Below, in pieces: positions 8,764 through 18,119 of a stretch of DNA of 64,000 bases (its first letter is position 1; each line of letters starts with the position of its first letter). The DNA is taken from contig JAHECO010000017.1 of the NCBI GenBank assembly GCA_024641705.1, positions 19,429-83,428 of the forward strand, in the 5' to 3' direction. Source of the DNA: Candidatus Kryptoniota bacterium (lineage in GTDB: Bacteria > Bacteroidota > Ignavibacteria > Kryptoniales > JAKASW01). Position numbers and translations under genes: made by a program. The notes under the pieces were generated by a model that was not told the origin of the DNA, did not search any database, and saw nothing but the letters and a program-made list of their open reading frames with translations.

Positions 8764-9861
8764 TTACACGCTGAATCTTACGACGACTATGTCGCCGTCG
8801 CGGACGAGGTAGTCTTTTCCTTCGACGTGGAGAAGCCCCGCATCTTTCACCGCCTGTTCGGATCCGAGCTTGATCAGGTCGTCGTACTTGATAACCTCCA
8901 TCCGTATGAACCCTTTTTCGAAGTCGGTGTGGATCCTGGCGGAGGCGCGCGGAGCCGGGGTGTTGGCCTGGACGGTCCAGGCGTGTACTTCCTTCGGGCC
9001 GGCGGTGAAGAACGTCACCAGGTCGAGAAGGGCATATCCTTCATGTATCACCCGCTCGAGCCCGGATTCCGACAAACCCAAATCCGAGAGGAACACGGCC
9101 CTTTCATCGCTTGCGAGCTGCGAGAGCTCGGCTTCTATCTTTCCCGAAACCACGACGACTCTCGCTCCCTCTCGCGAGGCGATTTTCTTGACGGCTTCGA
9201 CATACTTGTTCCCGGTTTTGACGTTAGCTTCGTCGACATTTGCGATGTACATGACGGGCTTGTCGGTAAGGAGATGGAGCTGTCGGACGTATTCGTGGTG
9301 GAGCTCGTCCTCGTATGTCATGTACTTGGCGAGTCTTCCGGAATTGAGATGCTCGTTCAGCCGGACGTAGACATCGTACTCTTCCTTGAGCTTCTTATCG
9401 CCGGACCGGGCCCTGCCTTCGGTCTCTCTGATCTTCCTCTGAAGGGTGTCGAGGTCTTTGATTATGAGCTCTGTCTCGACGATTTCGATGTCGCTCTTGG
9501 GGTCTACCGCACCGTCGACATGGACGACGTTGGGATCGTCGAAACACCTGACAACATGTGCGACGGCATCCACCTCGCGGATATGTCCCAGGAACTGGTT
9601 GCCGAGTCCTTCGCCCTTGCTTGCGCCTTTCACGAGGCCGGCAATGTCGACAAACTCGATCGTTGTTGGGATGATTTTCTGTGTCTCGTACAGCGCCGCA
9701 AGTTTGTCGAGCCGTCCGTCGGGGACCGGCACTATACCCACGTTCGGTTCTATTGTGCAGAAAGGATAATTCTCAGCCGCGATGCCGGCCGCCGTGAGCG
9801 CGTTGAATATCGTCGATTTTCCTACGTTCGGTAACCCTATGATGCCGCAGTTGAAACCCAT
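8764..9861 (-). CDS. ychF: YchF/Ola1-type P-loop ATPase
   Basis: 365 residues, the usual length. It opens MGFNCGIIGLPNVGKSTIFN with the P-loop at residues 9-17. It continues with the diagnostic NYPFCTIEPNVG switch region, VDIAGLVKGASKGEGLGNQFL (G3 region), a coiled-coil insertion and a C-terminal TGS domain (about residues 280-365, with FFTAGPKEVHAWTV). YchF is an Obg-family protein that prefers ATP and associates with ribosomes. No clear Shine-Dalgarno precedes the ATG, which is nevertheless fixed by the conserved N-terminus. It is monocistronic. Confidence 0.95.
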   Translation of the reverse strand: MGFNCGIIGLPNVGKSTIFNALTAAGIAAENYPFCTIEPNVGIVPVPDGRLDKLAALYETQKIIPTTIEFVDIAGLVKGASKGEGLGNQFLGHIREVDAVAHVVRCFDDPNVVHVDGAVDPKSDIEIVETELIIKDLDTLQRKIRETEGRARSGDKKLKEEYDVYVRLNEHLNSGRLAKYMTYEDELHHEYVRQLHLLTDKPVMYIANVDEANVKTGNKYVEAVKKIASREGARVVVVSGKIEAELSQLASDERAVFLSDLGLSESGLERVIHEGYALLDLVTFFTAGPKEVHAWTVQANTPAPRASARIHTDFEKGFIRMEVIKYDDLIKLGSEQAVKDAGLLHVEGKDYLVRDGDIVVVRFSV

Positions 9862-9908
9862 TATCTAGTCCACAAGTATATTTTTGTCGATTGTAAGATC
9901 ACAATGAA

Positions 9909-10041
9909 ATTCTAAATCCGAATATCCAAACCCTAAACAAATGCCAATCATCGAAAACCCGAATTACGCCAAACATGCAACACGTGCCTTTTGAACATTT
10001 GAATTTTGACATTGTTTAGAGTTTAGGGTTTAGAATTTTCC
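9909..10041. repeat. Imperfect intergenic palindrome built from TTTAG words
   Basis: The left arm (AAATTCTAAATCC and CCAAACCCTAAACAA) is the reverse complement, with mismatches, of the right arm (TTGTTTAGAGTTTAGGGTTTAGAATTTT in two parts). The loop is AT-rich and has no ORF. The whole gap between ychF and the next gene (9862-10118) is taken up by it. Similar word-based palindromes recur elsewhere in the window. Confidence 0.55.
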
Positions 10042-10118
10042 CCTCAAAGGGGATTGTATTTGAAAAATTGGTCGCCAAATTGAACGAACAGAACAAAATG
10101 GAGGGAGGGATCCGTGCT

Positions 10119-10730
10119 TCAATACGTGGGACGAAAAGTGTCCAGGTCGAGGTCGTCGTCTTCGTCGAGGCCGAGGTCGTCCAGGTTCTCTATGTCTTCA
10201 AGCCTGATCGTTTCGCCGTCCACGTCCGTGTCAGTCAGGAACTCTGACTTGAACCCGATTTCTTTGAGGCGTTTTGCAAGCGGATCCAGGTAGGCGCGCG
10301 GCGACTTATGCGAGCTTGCTCTTTTCACCTGTGCCAGAACCTGTTTCACAATTTCTATCAACTCTCCGTCGCTCAGTTCAAGCTCCAGTTCCTCGACCGC
10401 GCCGGTGATCCTGTTGACTATGTTTATGTGCATCATGTCCGATTCGTTGTCCGAGCCTTCTTTCAGTTTCTCAGCGTAGACGCCGAACGTGTTTTCCTTG
10501 ATCACCTTCACAAAGCTCGAGAGCGAATCGATAACGTATGAATCCTTCAGCTTATCGCCCTGCCCCTCGAAAATCTTGTCGACCTCGTATATGCCGACTT
10601 CAATTTCGAATGCCAGCTGTCGCCTGTCGACTCCCTTGTGGCTCTCTTTCTCGTGCGGGTGTTTCCGCGGCGCGTGCTGGGTCGCCTTCTCCTTAGTATG
10701 CTTCGGCGGATGCTTCTTGTTCTGCTTCAT
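10119..10730 (-). CDS. Hypothetical protein with basic N-terminus and acidic C-terminus
   Basis: 203 residues, no signal peptide or membrane segment. Residues 1-35 are Lys/His-rich (HPPKHTKEKATQHAPRKHPH), the middle is a mixed alpha/beta region, and the last 35 residues are strongly acidic (ENLDDLGLDEDDDLDLD). The strong charge split suggests nucleic-acid or protein binding, but this is only an inference and I do not recognise the family. The start at 10730 is the only ATG near the frame opening, with TAGGCG upstream. It follows the MFS gene on the same strand after a 37-bp gap and may share its transcript. Confidence 0.55.
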   Translation of the reverse strand: MKQNKKHPPKHTKEKATQHAPRKHPHEKESHKGVDRRQLAFEIEVGIYEVDKIFEGQGDKLKDSYVIDSLSSFVKVIKENTFGVYAEKLKEGSDNESDMMHINIVNRITGAVEELELELSDGELIEIVKQVLAQVKRASSHKSPRAYLDPLAKRLKEIGFKSEFLTDTDVDGETIRLEDIENLDDLGLDEDDDLDLDTFRPTY

Positions 10731-10767
10731 ACGCCTAAAAATTCAAAAAGAAACAACAAAAAGCAAA

Positions 10768-11967
10768 CTATTCGGACGCCACCAGATCCCCGGGTGGATT
10801 CTCCTTGACGGGTCTGGGGACTCTGTACGCCAGCACGAGGGCGACAAGAAGCATAAGACTTCCCGTATAGAACGGCCAGGATATTCCGATCGCGCCGATG
10901 ATGAACCCGCCCCAGAAAGGTCCTATGACACGCGCGAGACTCGTGAATGAAGACGAGACTCCAAGCACACTCCCGTGTCGTCCCTCACCGGCAAACTTCG
11001 AAATCAAGCTAGTCAGTGAAGGAGTGACCAGCGCGCTGCCGACTGCGAGGAGAGTGATCAGCGCTATTAGCGGAGCGAGCGTATGAGTCGCAGGTACAAA
11101 CGTGAGTCCCAGGAGAAGTAGAGTCACGCCCGCGACCATCAGCTTTCTCTCGCCGAATCTTTTCACGAGCCTGCCTGTGGCTCCTCCCTGTATCAGGATC
11201 CCGATAAGGCCTATGTACGCGAAGAGGTAGCCGTTCGCCTCCGCGCCGTAGTTGAAGACGTCGCCTGTGAAGAGCGGGAAAGCCACGTACAGGTTTGAGA
11301 AGGCGACGGTGTAGAAGAAGAAGACCATGACGAGGTTTGCTATTGCCGGGCGCCTGAACGCCTCCCGTATCACTGAGATGTTGAGGAAACTGACCCTGCG
11401 CACGTGCTGGGATTTTTCTTTCAGGGATTCCGGGAGCATGTAGTAAGCCAGGATTACGTTGGTGAGCGAGAGGCCAGATGCCAGGAAGCCGGGGGCTCCG
11501 TAACTGATCCTGCTCATCACACCTCCGATAAACGGTCCGAGCATGAAGCCTACTCCGAAAGCCGCGCCGATCAGGCCCATGTACTTCGCGCGTTCCTCTA
11601 ATGGCGTGGAGTCGGCGATGTATGCGTTCGCGGTGGAGATGTTCGCTCCCATGAAGCCGGCAAGCATCCGCGAAACGAAGAGGACGGCAAGCGAACCTGC
11701 CAGGCCGAATATGAAATAAGAGATGAAGGAGCCGAACACGCTCATGAGTATTATGGGGCGTCTGCCGATCCTGTCGGACAGCCGTCCCCAGAATGGAACG
11801 AAGAGGAACTGCATGAACGAATATGAAGCGGTGAGCAATCCGATAACGGTCGGGGTCGCCCCGAAATACTGGGCGTAAAACGGCAAGAGCGGAATAATTA
11901 TGCCGAATCCCAAGAGATCTATGAATACCGTGAGCAGTACAATGTATACGGGAGTGCGTTTCATCAT
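10768..11967 (-). CDS. MFS drug exporter of the DHA1/TetA-like group
   Basis: 399 residues with about 12 hydrophobic segments. The loop between TM2 and TM3 has [14 protein letters not shown], the MFS motif A. The N-terminus [19 protein letters not shown] with a Tet(A)-like layout places it in the DHA1 family of proton-coupled drug exporters in the inner membrane. The substrate is not predictable. Two tandem ATGs (11967 and 11964) are the plausible starts, and a TTG at 11970 abuts the stop of the upstream hydrolase gene. The near-zero spacing shows an operon with the UPF0173 gene. Confidence 0.85.
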   Translation of the reverse strand: MMKRTPVYIVLLTVFIDLLGFGIIIPLLPFYAQYFGATPTVIGLLTASYSFMQFLFVPFWGRLSDRIGRRPIILMSVFGSFISYFIFGLAGSLAVLFVSRMLAGFMGANISTANAYIADSTPLEERAKYMGLIGAAFGVGFMLGPFIGGVMSRISYGAPGFLASGLSLTNVILAYYMLPESLKEKSQHVRRVSFLNISVIREAFRRPAIANLVMVFFFYTVAFSNLYVAFPLFTGDVFNYGAEANGYLFAYIGLIGILIQGGATGRLVKRFGERKLMVAGVTLLLLGLTFVPATHTLAPLIALITLLAVGSALVTPSLTSLISKFAGEGRHGSVLGVSSSFTSLARVIGPFWGGFIIGAIGISWPFYTGSLMLLVALVLAYRVPRPVKENPPGDLVASE

Positions 11968-11970
11968 CAA

Positions 11971-12711
11971 TTAACCTAAGACTTCTCCTGGCTTGAGGGC
12001 CACAATTTTTGTTTTGACTGATTTCGGAAGGAGTTTCTTCAGCGCTTCCGGGCTGCCGCTGAGCGCGGGAAATGTACCGTAGTGCATGGGGATAACCATC
12101 TTCGGCTTCATGAGCTTCACGGCTTCTGCCGCCTCACGGGGGCTCATGGTATAGAATCCGCCGATGCACATCATTATGACCTGAGGCTTGTAGAGCCGGG
12201 CAATTGTTTTCATATCGGTGAAAAGGCCGGTGTCGCCGGTGTGGTAGATCGTATAGCCGTCCTCGAGCTTGATCACGAACCCGGCAGCCGTGCCCCCGTC
12301 GACGATCTTTTCTCCGTCGGAGATGCCGCTGCTGTGGATGGCTTGGACCATCGTGAAGGTTAGCCCGTAAATTTCGAATGATCCCGAGGTGTTCATTCCG
12401 ATGGCGTTGTCGTCGGGGAGGCCCTTGCCTTTCAGGTATACCGAGATCTCGAAATTGCTTATGACCTTCGAATTGAGGGTGGAGGCCATCTCGAGGGTGC
12501 TGCCCATATGGTCGAAGTGGCCGTGCGTCAGGACGATGATATCGGCCCTTTCAGTCAGTTTGGCGTCGGGCGGGGCGACCGGGTTATCGAGCCAGGGGTC
12601 GATGTAGACGATCTTTCCCCCGGGTGTTTTTATCCTGAAGGCGGCGTGTCCAAGCCACCTGATCTCGAGGCCGTTTTTGAATACGTGCGTTTTGCCGGAA
12701 CGTGTTTCCAT
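11971..12711 (-). CDS. UPF0173-type metal-dependent hydrolase (beta-lactamase fold)
   Basis: 246 residues. The metallo-beta-lactamase motif HGHFDH is at residues 63-68, preceded by WLGHAAFRI and YIDPWLDNP, with the later ligands in YHTGDTGLF and IPMHYGTFP. This combination is that of the UPF0173/YtkL-like family; most members are of unknown substrate. Cytoplasmic, no signal peptide. It ends exactly where the MFS gene begins (TAA then TTG/ATG), so the two are translationally coupled. The isocitrate dehydrogenase gene lies 51 bp upstream on the same strand. Confidence 0.88.
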   Translation of the reverse strand: METRSGKTHVFKNGLEIRWLGHAAFRIKTPGGKIVYIDPWLDNPVAPPDAKLTERADIIVLTHGHFDHMGSTLEMASTLNSKVISNFEISVYLKGKGLPDDNAIGMNTSGSFEIYGLTFTMVQAIHSSGISDGEKIVDGGTAAGFVIKLEDGYTIYHTGDTGLFTDMKTIARLYKPQVIMMCIGGFYTMSPREAAEAVKLMKPKMVIPMHYGTFPALSGSPEALKKLLPKSVKTKIVALKPGEVLG

Positions 12712-12762
12712 AATATCCTCCGTTTTTGTGGACGTCCGTGGGATGGACGGAGCCTGGTTCTC

Positions 12763-13773
12763 TTAGAGTTTCTCTATTATGGCGTCGGCCATTTCGTCGG
12801 TGCTGACGCAATGGTCCGGGTTGAGGTCTTTGGTTACCTTCCTGCCATCTTTTATAACGGCGGCGACGGCGTTTTCGATCCTGCGCGCGGCGTCGGACTC
12901 GCCGAGATGCTCCAGCATCATGGCCGACGCGAGGATGATAGCCGCGGGGTTGGCGATTTTCTTGCCTGCGATGTCGGGAGCGCTTCCGTGCACGGCCTCG
13001 AATATCGCCGTGTCGTAGCCGAGGTTCGCTCCGGGGGCGATTCCCAGCCCGCCGACCAGACCGGAAGCGAGGTCGGACAGAATATCACCGAACAAATTCG
13101 TGGTCACTATGACGTCGAACTGGTGTGGGTTGATCACCATTTGCATGGCCATATTGTCGATGATCTTGTCGTTCATCTCGATTTCCGGATATTCCTTTGC
13201 CATGCTGCGTGCCGTGTCGAGGAAGAGACCGCTCGTGTATTTCAGTATGTTGGCCTTGTGGACCACGGTGACCTTCTTCCTCCCGTGGCTCCTCGCGTAG
13301 TCGAAGGCGAACCGGATGATTCTCTCCGATCCTGTGCGCGTGACTATCCCTATGGTCTCGGCCGCACTCCTCTTGGCGTCGACGTAATGCTCGATGCCGC
13401 TGTAAAATTCTTCGGTGTTCTCCCGGACTATGACCAGGTCGACGTTCTGGTAGCGCGACCTCACGCCGTCGAAAGATTTCGCCGGACGAAGGTTGGAGTA
13501 CAGCTCGAATTCTTTTCTTAGAGCGACATTGACGCTGCGAAAACCTGTGCCGATGGGAGTCGTCAGCGGTCCTTTGAGTGCGACTTTGTTCCTGGCAATT
13601 GAATCGATGACCGCTTGCGGAAGCGGGTCTTTGTATTTCTCGATCGCGCTCATGCCGGCTTCGTGGATGTCCCAGTCTATCTTGAGGCCTGTGGCCTCGA
13701 TGACGCGCGTCGCCGCGCTGCTGATTTCCTTGCCGATTCCGTCCCCGGGGATGAGAGTGATGGTGTAGGGCAT
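12763..13773 (-). CDS. Isocitrate dehydrogenase, NAD-type (IDH/IPMDH family)
   Basis: 336 residues. The MPYTITLIPGDGIGKEI start, substrate loop (TGFRSVNVALRKEFELYSNLRP), VIVRENTEEFYSGIE and the coenzyme region NLFGDILSDLASGLVGGLG...AVHGSAPDIAGK are typical of beta-decarboxylating dehydrogenases. The Ser/Asn in GTGFRSVNVALR fits isocitrate rather than 3-isopropylmalate, and the short, monomeric-type length fits the NAD-dependent mitochondrial-like IDH. It would convert isocitrate to 2-oxoglutarate in the TCA cycle. AGGAGA lies 5 nt before the ATG. Homoisocitrate or isopropylmalate specificity cannot be fully excluded. Confidence 0.85.
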   Translation of the reverse strand: MPYTITLIPGDGIGKEISSAATRVIEATGLKIDWDIHEAGMSAIEKYKDPLPQAVIDSIARNKVALKGPLTTPIGTGFRSVNVALRKEFELYSNLRPAKSFDGVRSRYQNVDLVIVRENTEEFYSGIEHYVDAKRSAAETIGIVTRTGSERIIRFAFDYARSHGRKKVTVVHKANILKYTSGLFLDTARSMAKEYPEIEMNDKIIDNMAMQMVINPHQFDVIVTTNLFGDILSDLASGLVGGLGIAPGANLGYDTAIFEAVHGSAPDIAGKKIANPAAIILASAMMLEHLGESDAARRIENAVAAVIKDGRKVTKDLNPDHCVSTDEMADAIIEKL

Positions 13774-13986
13774 GTTCTCCTGTAGAAATTTGTCTTAAAA
13801 AAATATACTGCGGTGCTCTGAAAAACAAACCATGGCGGTACACACCGGGTACCACCTCTTCCATACAAAAGCCGAAGTAGGATAAAAGTTTCACGATTTC
13901 GCGCAGGCCAAAAGGCGCCGGTTGACACGACTGTCGCCGGCGGTATCCTCCGCATGGTTGGAATTCTCGCGGATAGCAGCGAGAGT

Positions 13987-15573
13987 CTACATGATCCTGA
14001 ACACAAGTACTTCGCGACGGGACCCAGGATTGATATCTCCGATCAGGCGCAACGTGGAGGCGTAAAGTTTCCGGTCGGCCGGATTGAACAACGCGAGGAG
14101 TTGGGGACGGAGAACATTTATGACAGGCTTGTCGAGCACGAGATAGCTGGCATGAGTTCTCTTTGCGTACTCGATAACGCCCGGAATGGATCTGAAGGGA
14201 ATTTCCTCGTAGTTGTTCGGCCCAAGTCCGGCGAAGAACGTCGAATAAGGCTTCTTGTCGAGTATTATGGTCGTGTCTGTCACGAGCGGCTTCAGGAATT
14301 CGCCGGCGGGTTTTTGCTCCGGGAACGGATTGGTTGGTGTTAACAGGAAGGGGAGCCCCGTCAACGACCCTGCCAGCATCAGCAGCACGGCCAACCATTT
14401 TATCTGCCTTGGGGCAAAGTTCGAGATCGCCGCCGCAGCCATTATTCCAATGAAGGGGATGTACGGGTAGACGAGTCTTTCAGGCAATGCCAGCCCCGTG
14501 AATATAGGAAGGACGAAGAATTCGGCAAGCCCCGCGATAAGGAACGTTCTCTTTTTCGATATGTACCATAAACAGAGAAGGATAGCGAGCGGGCCTATAT
14601 ATGTTATCAGGTTCGAGGACTCATCCAGCAGATTCGTCCCGTAATTGGAAAAGGTGGATTGGACAATGTCGGTGAACGTAGGAGGTTTTACCGGCCCTCC
14701 CTTCTTCATCTGTTCGTTGACGATCCAGTCGGTGCTGATAACGCGGAAATTGCTCGTCTTGTTGGTGATTATCAGCTTTCCCGTTGTTAAGTACACAAGC
14801 GACACGAGCATGATGAAGACTACGGCAAATCCTCCGGTCATCATGGCGAGCCGTCTGAGACTCTTTCTCCCTATCGCATCGATCAGGAGAAGCACCAGGA
14901 AGAAAACTGCCGCCTCCGGTCTCGTGAAATAGGCGGCGGCGGATGCGACTCCGCTGCCGATGAGTTCCCACTTGTGCGGTTCCTCCCTGAAGGTTCTGAC
15001 ATACAGGTATGCCGAAAGCATGATGAAGAAAAGATAAGTAGCTTCGGAGAGCGTCGCGGTTCCCAGCCGAAGTGATAACGGTGCGAAAGCAGTGAACGCG
15101 GATGCGAGCAGTGCCCACAACGTCGATGCGAAATGTTCAGCGATGAAAAAGACCAATATCACCGTGCCGAGTAGGAAGACCATCGAGACGACACGCGCCG
15201 CAAGAACCTCCGGAGAAACGATAGACCGGGCGATGATTATGAAAAACGGGTAGACCGGGGGAAAGACGGAATCGAGGCTGTACCTCATGTAGTAGACGCC
15301 GTCCCAGGCGGGCAATACCTGTATGTCCTTGCATGCCCACAGGACGGCGAGCATGGCCACCGATATTAGCGCAAGAGCCGAGAGCTTGTTTTCCTCCAGG
15401 AAGGAGCCGCCGTTCTTGACCTTGATGCCGCCTTTTTTCCCTTTTGCTTTATCCGATTCCGATCGTCTTTTCCTTGTCCCCACGATACGCCTTGTGCTGA
15501 AACGAATCGAGCATTTCTGTCCGATTTGATTGATAAGATAATCCGCCCCACTACCAGGGGCTTCTGGATTCAA
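13987..15573 (-). CDS. GT39/ArnT-like membrane glycosyltransferase
   Basis: 528 residues with about 10-11 hydrophobic segments from residue 60 on. An early loop DGVYYMRYSLDSVFPPVYPF carries the acidic residue expected of GT-C transferases, and the TM pattern fits the PMT/ArnT (GT39) type, which transfers sugars from polyprenyl-phosphate donors in the inner membrane. A C-terminal soluble domain of about 120 residues follows. The listed start is a TTG; a GTG at 15483 with AAGGCG just upstream would remove 30 basic residues and is equally plausible. The 213-bp gap downstream and the 241-bp gap upstream hold no gene. Confidence 0.7.
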   Translation of the reverse strand: MNPEAPGSGADYLINQIGQKCSIRFSTRRIVGTRKRRSESDKAKGKKGGIKVKNGGSFLEENKLSALALISVAMLAVLWACKDIQVLPAWDGVYYMRYSLDSVFPPVYPFFIIIARSIVSPEVLAARVVSMVFLLGTVILVFFIAEHFASTLWALLASAFTAFAPLSLRLGTATLSEATYLFFIMLSAYLYVRTFREEPHKWELIGSGVASAAAYFTRPEAAVFFLVLLLIDAIGRKSLRRLAMMTGGFAVVFIMLVSLVYLTTGKLIITNKTSNFRVISTDWIVNEQMKKGGPVKPPTFTDIVQSTFSNYGTNLLDESSNLITYIGPLAILLCLWYISKKRTFLIAGLAEFFVLPIFTGLALPERLVYPYIPFIGIMAAAAISNFAPRQIKWLAVLLMLAGSLTGLPFLLTPTNPFPEQKPAGEFLKPLVTDTTIILDKKPYSTFFAGLGPNNYEEIPFRSIPGVIEYAKRTHASYLVLDKPVINVLRPQLLALFNPADRKLYASTLRLIGDINPGSRREVLVFRIM

Positions 15574-15814
15574 ATTACATTTGTTTGTCCCAGTGCCTAG
15601 CCGTTGTAACTAATTCTTGCTGTGAAGATAAGGTGTAAGCGATTTATTTTCACGTGGGGAAATCTCCGTGCTGCGGCTGCGCCGGTCTTGCTTCCCGGTC
15701 GGACCCTGTTTGCCCCATTCGTTCCCGAGGCACCGCCGCAGGCCCTTTTCATGACTTTGCTATTTCTTCTGATTCTCGTTAAATTTTGCAGTATTTTCTC
15801 GAAAGAAATCCCTA

Positions 15815-17131
15815 TTGGATTACGCTAATTACTACCACATAATGCCTGACGGCACGACGAAGCAGGTGAGTCCGTTCACCGGGACCGAAGTCTGGGCTGT
15901 GCCCGGCAGGAGCAGCAAGCCTGTCTCGACGAGCAAGACCATCCATCCGAAGAAGATCGAACAGAAGGAGAAGGAAGATTACTGCAGCTTCTGCGAGACT
16001 CGTTTTCTCGAGACTCCACCCGAGAAAGCCCGATTGATCAGACAGGGGAACACTTACCAGAAGACGGAATACCTGGCTCCGGAGAAGTACACGGAGACAA
16101 CGCCGGTTTTCAGGCGTGTCCCCAACCTTTTCGAGATCGTCACGCTCGACTATTGGAGAAAGAATTACGGCTACAAGCTGACGCAGAAGCAGATGGAGTG
16201 GAGGGAGAGTTATCTCAGCAACCCCGTCGGGCTGCGGCACATAATCGATATCATCAATTTCAAGATGAACCGTTTAGGCCGCTCATTCGAAGAAGTGGAG
16301 AGGGCGCCCCTCGAAGAGAAGCTCCACATGGCTGACTCATTCTTCGGGGGAAGCCATGAGATAATAATAGCCCATAAGCATTACCGCCCCGATGCGAAAT
16401 ACGATAACGATTTGAGATCTTCCGGCGACCTGAGTCCCGACGAGCATTACCAGTACATGCGTTTCACGATAGATTCGATGGTCGATATTTTCCGGACGAA
16501 CAGGTACGCTCGGTATATAAGCATTTTCCAGAACTGGCTGAGTCCTGCGGGCGCTTCAGTCGACCACCTTCACAAACAGCTCGTGGCGCTGGACGAGTGG
16601 GGTGCGTCGATCAACGATCAGACCCGGATGGTGAGAGAAGACCCGAACTTCTTCAACGAGTACGGCCCGAACTTCGCGGGTCATCATAACCTCGTCTTTG
16701 CCGAGAACGAGTACGCGATTGCTTTCGTGGGCATCGGTCACCGTTTTCCGACGATAGAGATCTTCTCGAAGTCCCAGGCCGCGCGTCCGCAGGAACACAC
16801 CGAAGAAGAGATACGCGGCATGAGCGACCTACTGCACGCGGTTCACTCCGCGACGGGCCCGCTGATCTCCTGCAACGAGGAGTGGTATTACACTCCGATC
16901 GACTCCGTATACAAGATGCCGTGGCGCATTCTGATAAAGTGGCGGATCAACGTGCCCGCCGGATTCGAGGGCGGAACGAGCATTTACATTAATCCTATGA
17001 CGCCGGTGGAGTTGCGCGACAAACTCGTACCGATCCTCTATAAGCTGAGAGACGAGAAGAGAATAGAGTATATAAGGGTGGCGGAAGAGTGCAAACTTCA
17101 GCCGAACCCGTTGAAGTATTATTTAAAATGA
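15815..17131 (+). CDS. GalT-like protein (DUF4921-type, HIT superfamily)
   Basis: 438 residues. The early segment MPDGTTKQVSPFTGTEVWAVPGR and a CSFC pair (about residues 57-60) are followed by ASVDHLHKQLVALDEWG (near residue 250), which corresponds to the HxHxQ active-site motif of galactose-1-phosphate uridylyltransferases. This fits the DUF4921 family, distant GalT relatives presumed to be sugar-phosphate nucleotidylyltransferases; the substrate is unknown. The listed TTG start has weak upstream purines; the ATG at 15842 opens exactly at MPDGTT and is an alternative. rpsT follows 15 bp downstream, so the two probably share a transcript. Confidence 0.75.
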   Translation: MDYANYYHIMPDGTTKQVSPFTGTEVWAVPGRSSKPVSTSKTIHPKKIEQKEKEDYCSFCETRFLETPPEKARLIRQGNTYQKTEYLAPEKYTETTPVFRRVPNLFEIVTLDYWRKNYGYKLTQKQMEWRESYLSNPVGLRHIIDIINFKMNRLGRSFEEVERAPLEEKLHMADSFFGGSHEIIIAHKHYRPDAKYDNDLRSSGDLSPDEHYQYMRFTIDSMVDIFRTNRYARYISIFQNWLSPAGASVDHLHKQLVALDEWGASINDQTRMVREDPNFFNEYGPNFAGHHNLVFAENEYAIAFVGIGHRFPTIEIFSKSQAARPQEHTEEEIRGMSDLLHAVHSATGPLISCNEEWYYTPIDSVYKMPWRILIKWRINVPAGFEGGTSIYINPMTPVELRDKLVPILYKLRDEKRIEYIRVAEECKLQPNPLKYYLK

Positions 17132-17146
17132 ACGAAAGGAAAATCA

Positions 17147-17422
17147 ATGGCACAACATAAGTCTGCCGAGAAAAGAGCGCGTCAGAGCGCAGGCCGACGT
17201 ACGGTGAACAAGGAACTGAAATCGAAGATGAAGACGGTCGTGAAGAATGCGCGCACGGAGAAGGATAAGGAGAAAGCACAGGCCGCTTTGAAGGAAGCGG
17301 TGGCGACGCTGGACAAGCTTTCGGCCAAGGGCATTATTCACAAGAACAGGGCAGCTAACCAGAAGTCGAAGCTGACCAAGCTTGTGAACAAGCTCGCCAA
17401 CCCGCCCGCCAAGGCGGCATAA
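17147..17422 (+). CDS. rpsT: 30S ribosomal protein S20
   Basis: 91 residues, the expected size. MAQHKSAEKRARQSAGRRTV with a very basic, helical body (KAALKEAVATLDKLSAKGII, HKNRAANQKSKLTKLVNKL) is the standard S20 sequence. It binds 16S rRNA during early 30S assembly. AAAGGA precedes the ATG. A GC-rich hairpin follows 18 nt after the stop. Confidence 0.97.
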   Translation: MAQHKSAEKRARQSAGRRTVNKELKSKMKTVVKNARTEKDKEKAQAALKEAVATLDKLSAKGIIHKNRAANQKSKLTKLVNKLANPPAKAA

Positions 17423-17439
17423 AGCAGCGCGAAGGTAAC

Positions 17440-17459
17440 CGGGGGTATTCGCACCCCCG
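17440..17459 (+). terminator. Hairpin after rpsT
   Basis: CGGGGGT (17440-17446) pairs perfectly with ACCCCCG (17453-17459) around a 6-nt loop. There is no T tract after it, so it may act as a 3' stabiliser or weak terminator rather than a classical intrinsic terminator. Confidence 0.5.
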
Positions 17460-17569
17460 CTTGTCGCGCGACGGATAGCGACAGTCTACACCCGCCCGAA
17501 CGCAACGAATCAGTCCCCGAATTTGTTCTGTCAAAGGAACCGGTATCTCAATTTTTAAGGAGTGAATCG

Positions 17570-18064
17570 ATGACGAAAGGTGATGTCTCCGAACTCTTTG
17601 AGTATAACCAATGGGCTAAAGAGAGGCTCCTGAAGTCTCTCGATGCGATGAAAGCCGAAGACCTGGCGAAAGACCTGCGTTCAAGTCACGGCGGCATTCA
17701 CGGGACTCTGTTGCATATGGTGAACGCCGAAGGAATCTGGACGAGCAGGCTCGCGGGCGAACCTATCGCGCCGCTCAAGGGGGAAGAGATGAAGAGCCTG
17801 GACGACCTGCGGGCTAAATGGGATGAGTTTGACCGCAAGACTGCCGATCTGATCTCGGGCTTTTCGGAAGAAGACCTTCAGTCGGAATTTGAGTACCAGA
17901 ATTCAAAAGGGAACGGGTATCATCAACCGAGGGTATGGGCGTTCGTTCAGCTATTCAACCATTTCACCTATCATCGCGGTCAGATAGTGGCGATGCAGCG
18001 GCAGCTGGGGTATAAACCTGCCAATACGGATATCATAGGGTTCTACAGGGAAAAGAAAGGTTAG
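17570..18064 (+). CDS. DinB-family protein
   Basis: 164 residues, four-helix-bundle pattern. The three metal-binding histidines of the DinB/YfiT fold are present: one in HGTLLHMVNAEGIW (about H49) and two in FNHFTYHRGQI near residue 135. Members include thiol-dependent transferases and DNA-damage-induced proteins of unknown role; the exact function here cannot be read. It starts with ATG after an AAGGAG Shine-Dalgarno and is monocistronic. It is the last host gene before the mobile-element region. Confidence 0.85.
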   Translation: MTKGDVSELFEYNQWAKERLLKSLDAMKAEDLAKDLRSSHGGIHGTLLHMVNAEGIWTSRLAGEPIAPLKGEEMKSLDDLRAKWDEFDRKTADLISGFSEEDLQSEFEYQNSKGNGYHQPRVWAFVQLFNHFTYHRGQIVAMQRQLGYKPANTDIIGFYREKKG

Positions 18065-18119
18065 GAGACCACAGGATTTCGCAATTCGGATTTCGAAATT
18101 GAGTCAGGTGAAATGGTGT

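Noticed and set aside
8749..9834. 361-codon frame opposite ychF
   Set aside because: Exact shadow of a universally conserved gene; no independent evidence.
13085..14398. 437-codon minus-strand frame across the isocitrate dehydrogenase and GT39-like genes
   Set aside because: Arg/His-rich out-of-frame translation of two real genes; no ribosome binding site.
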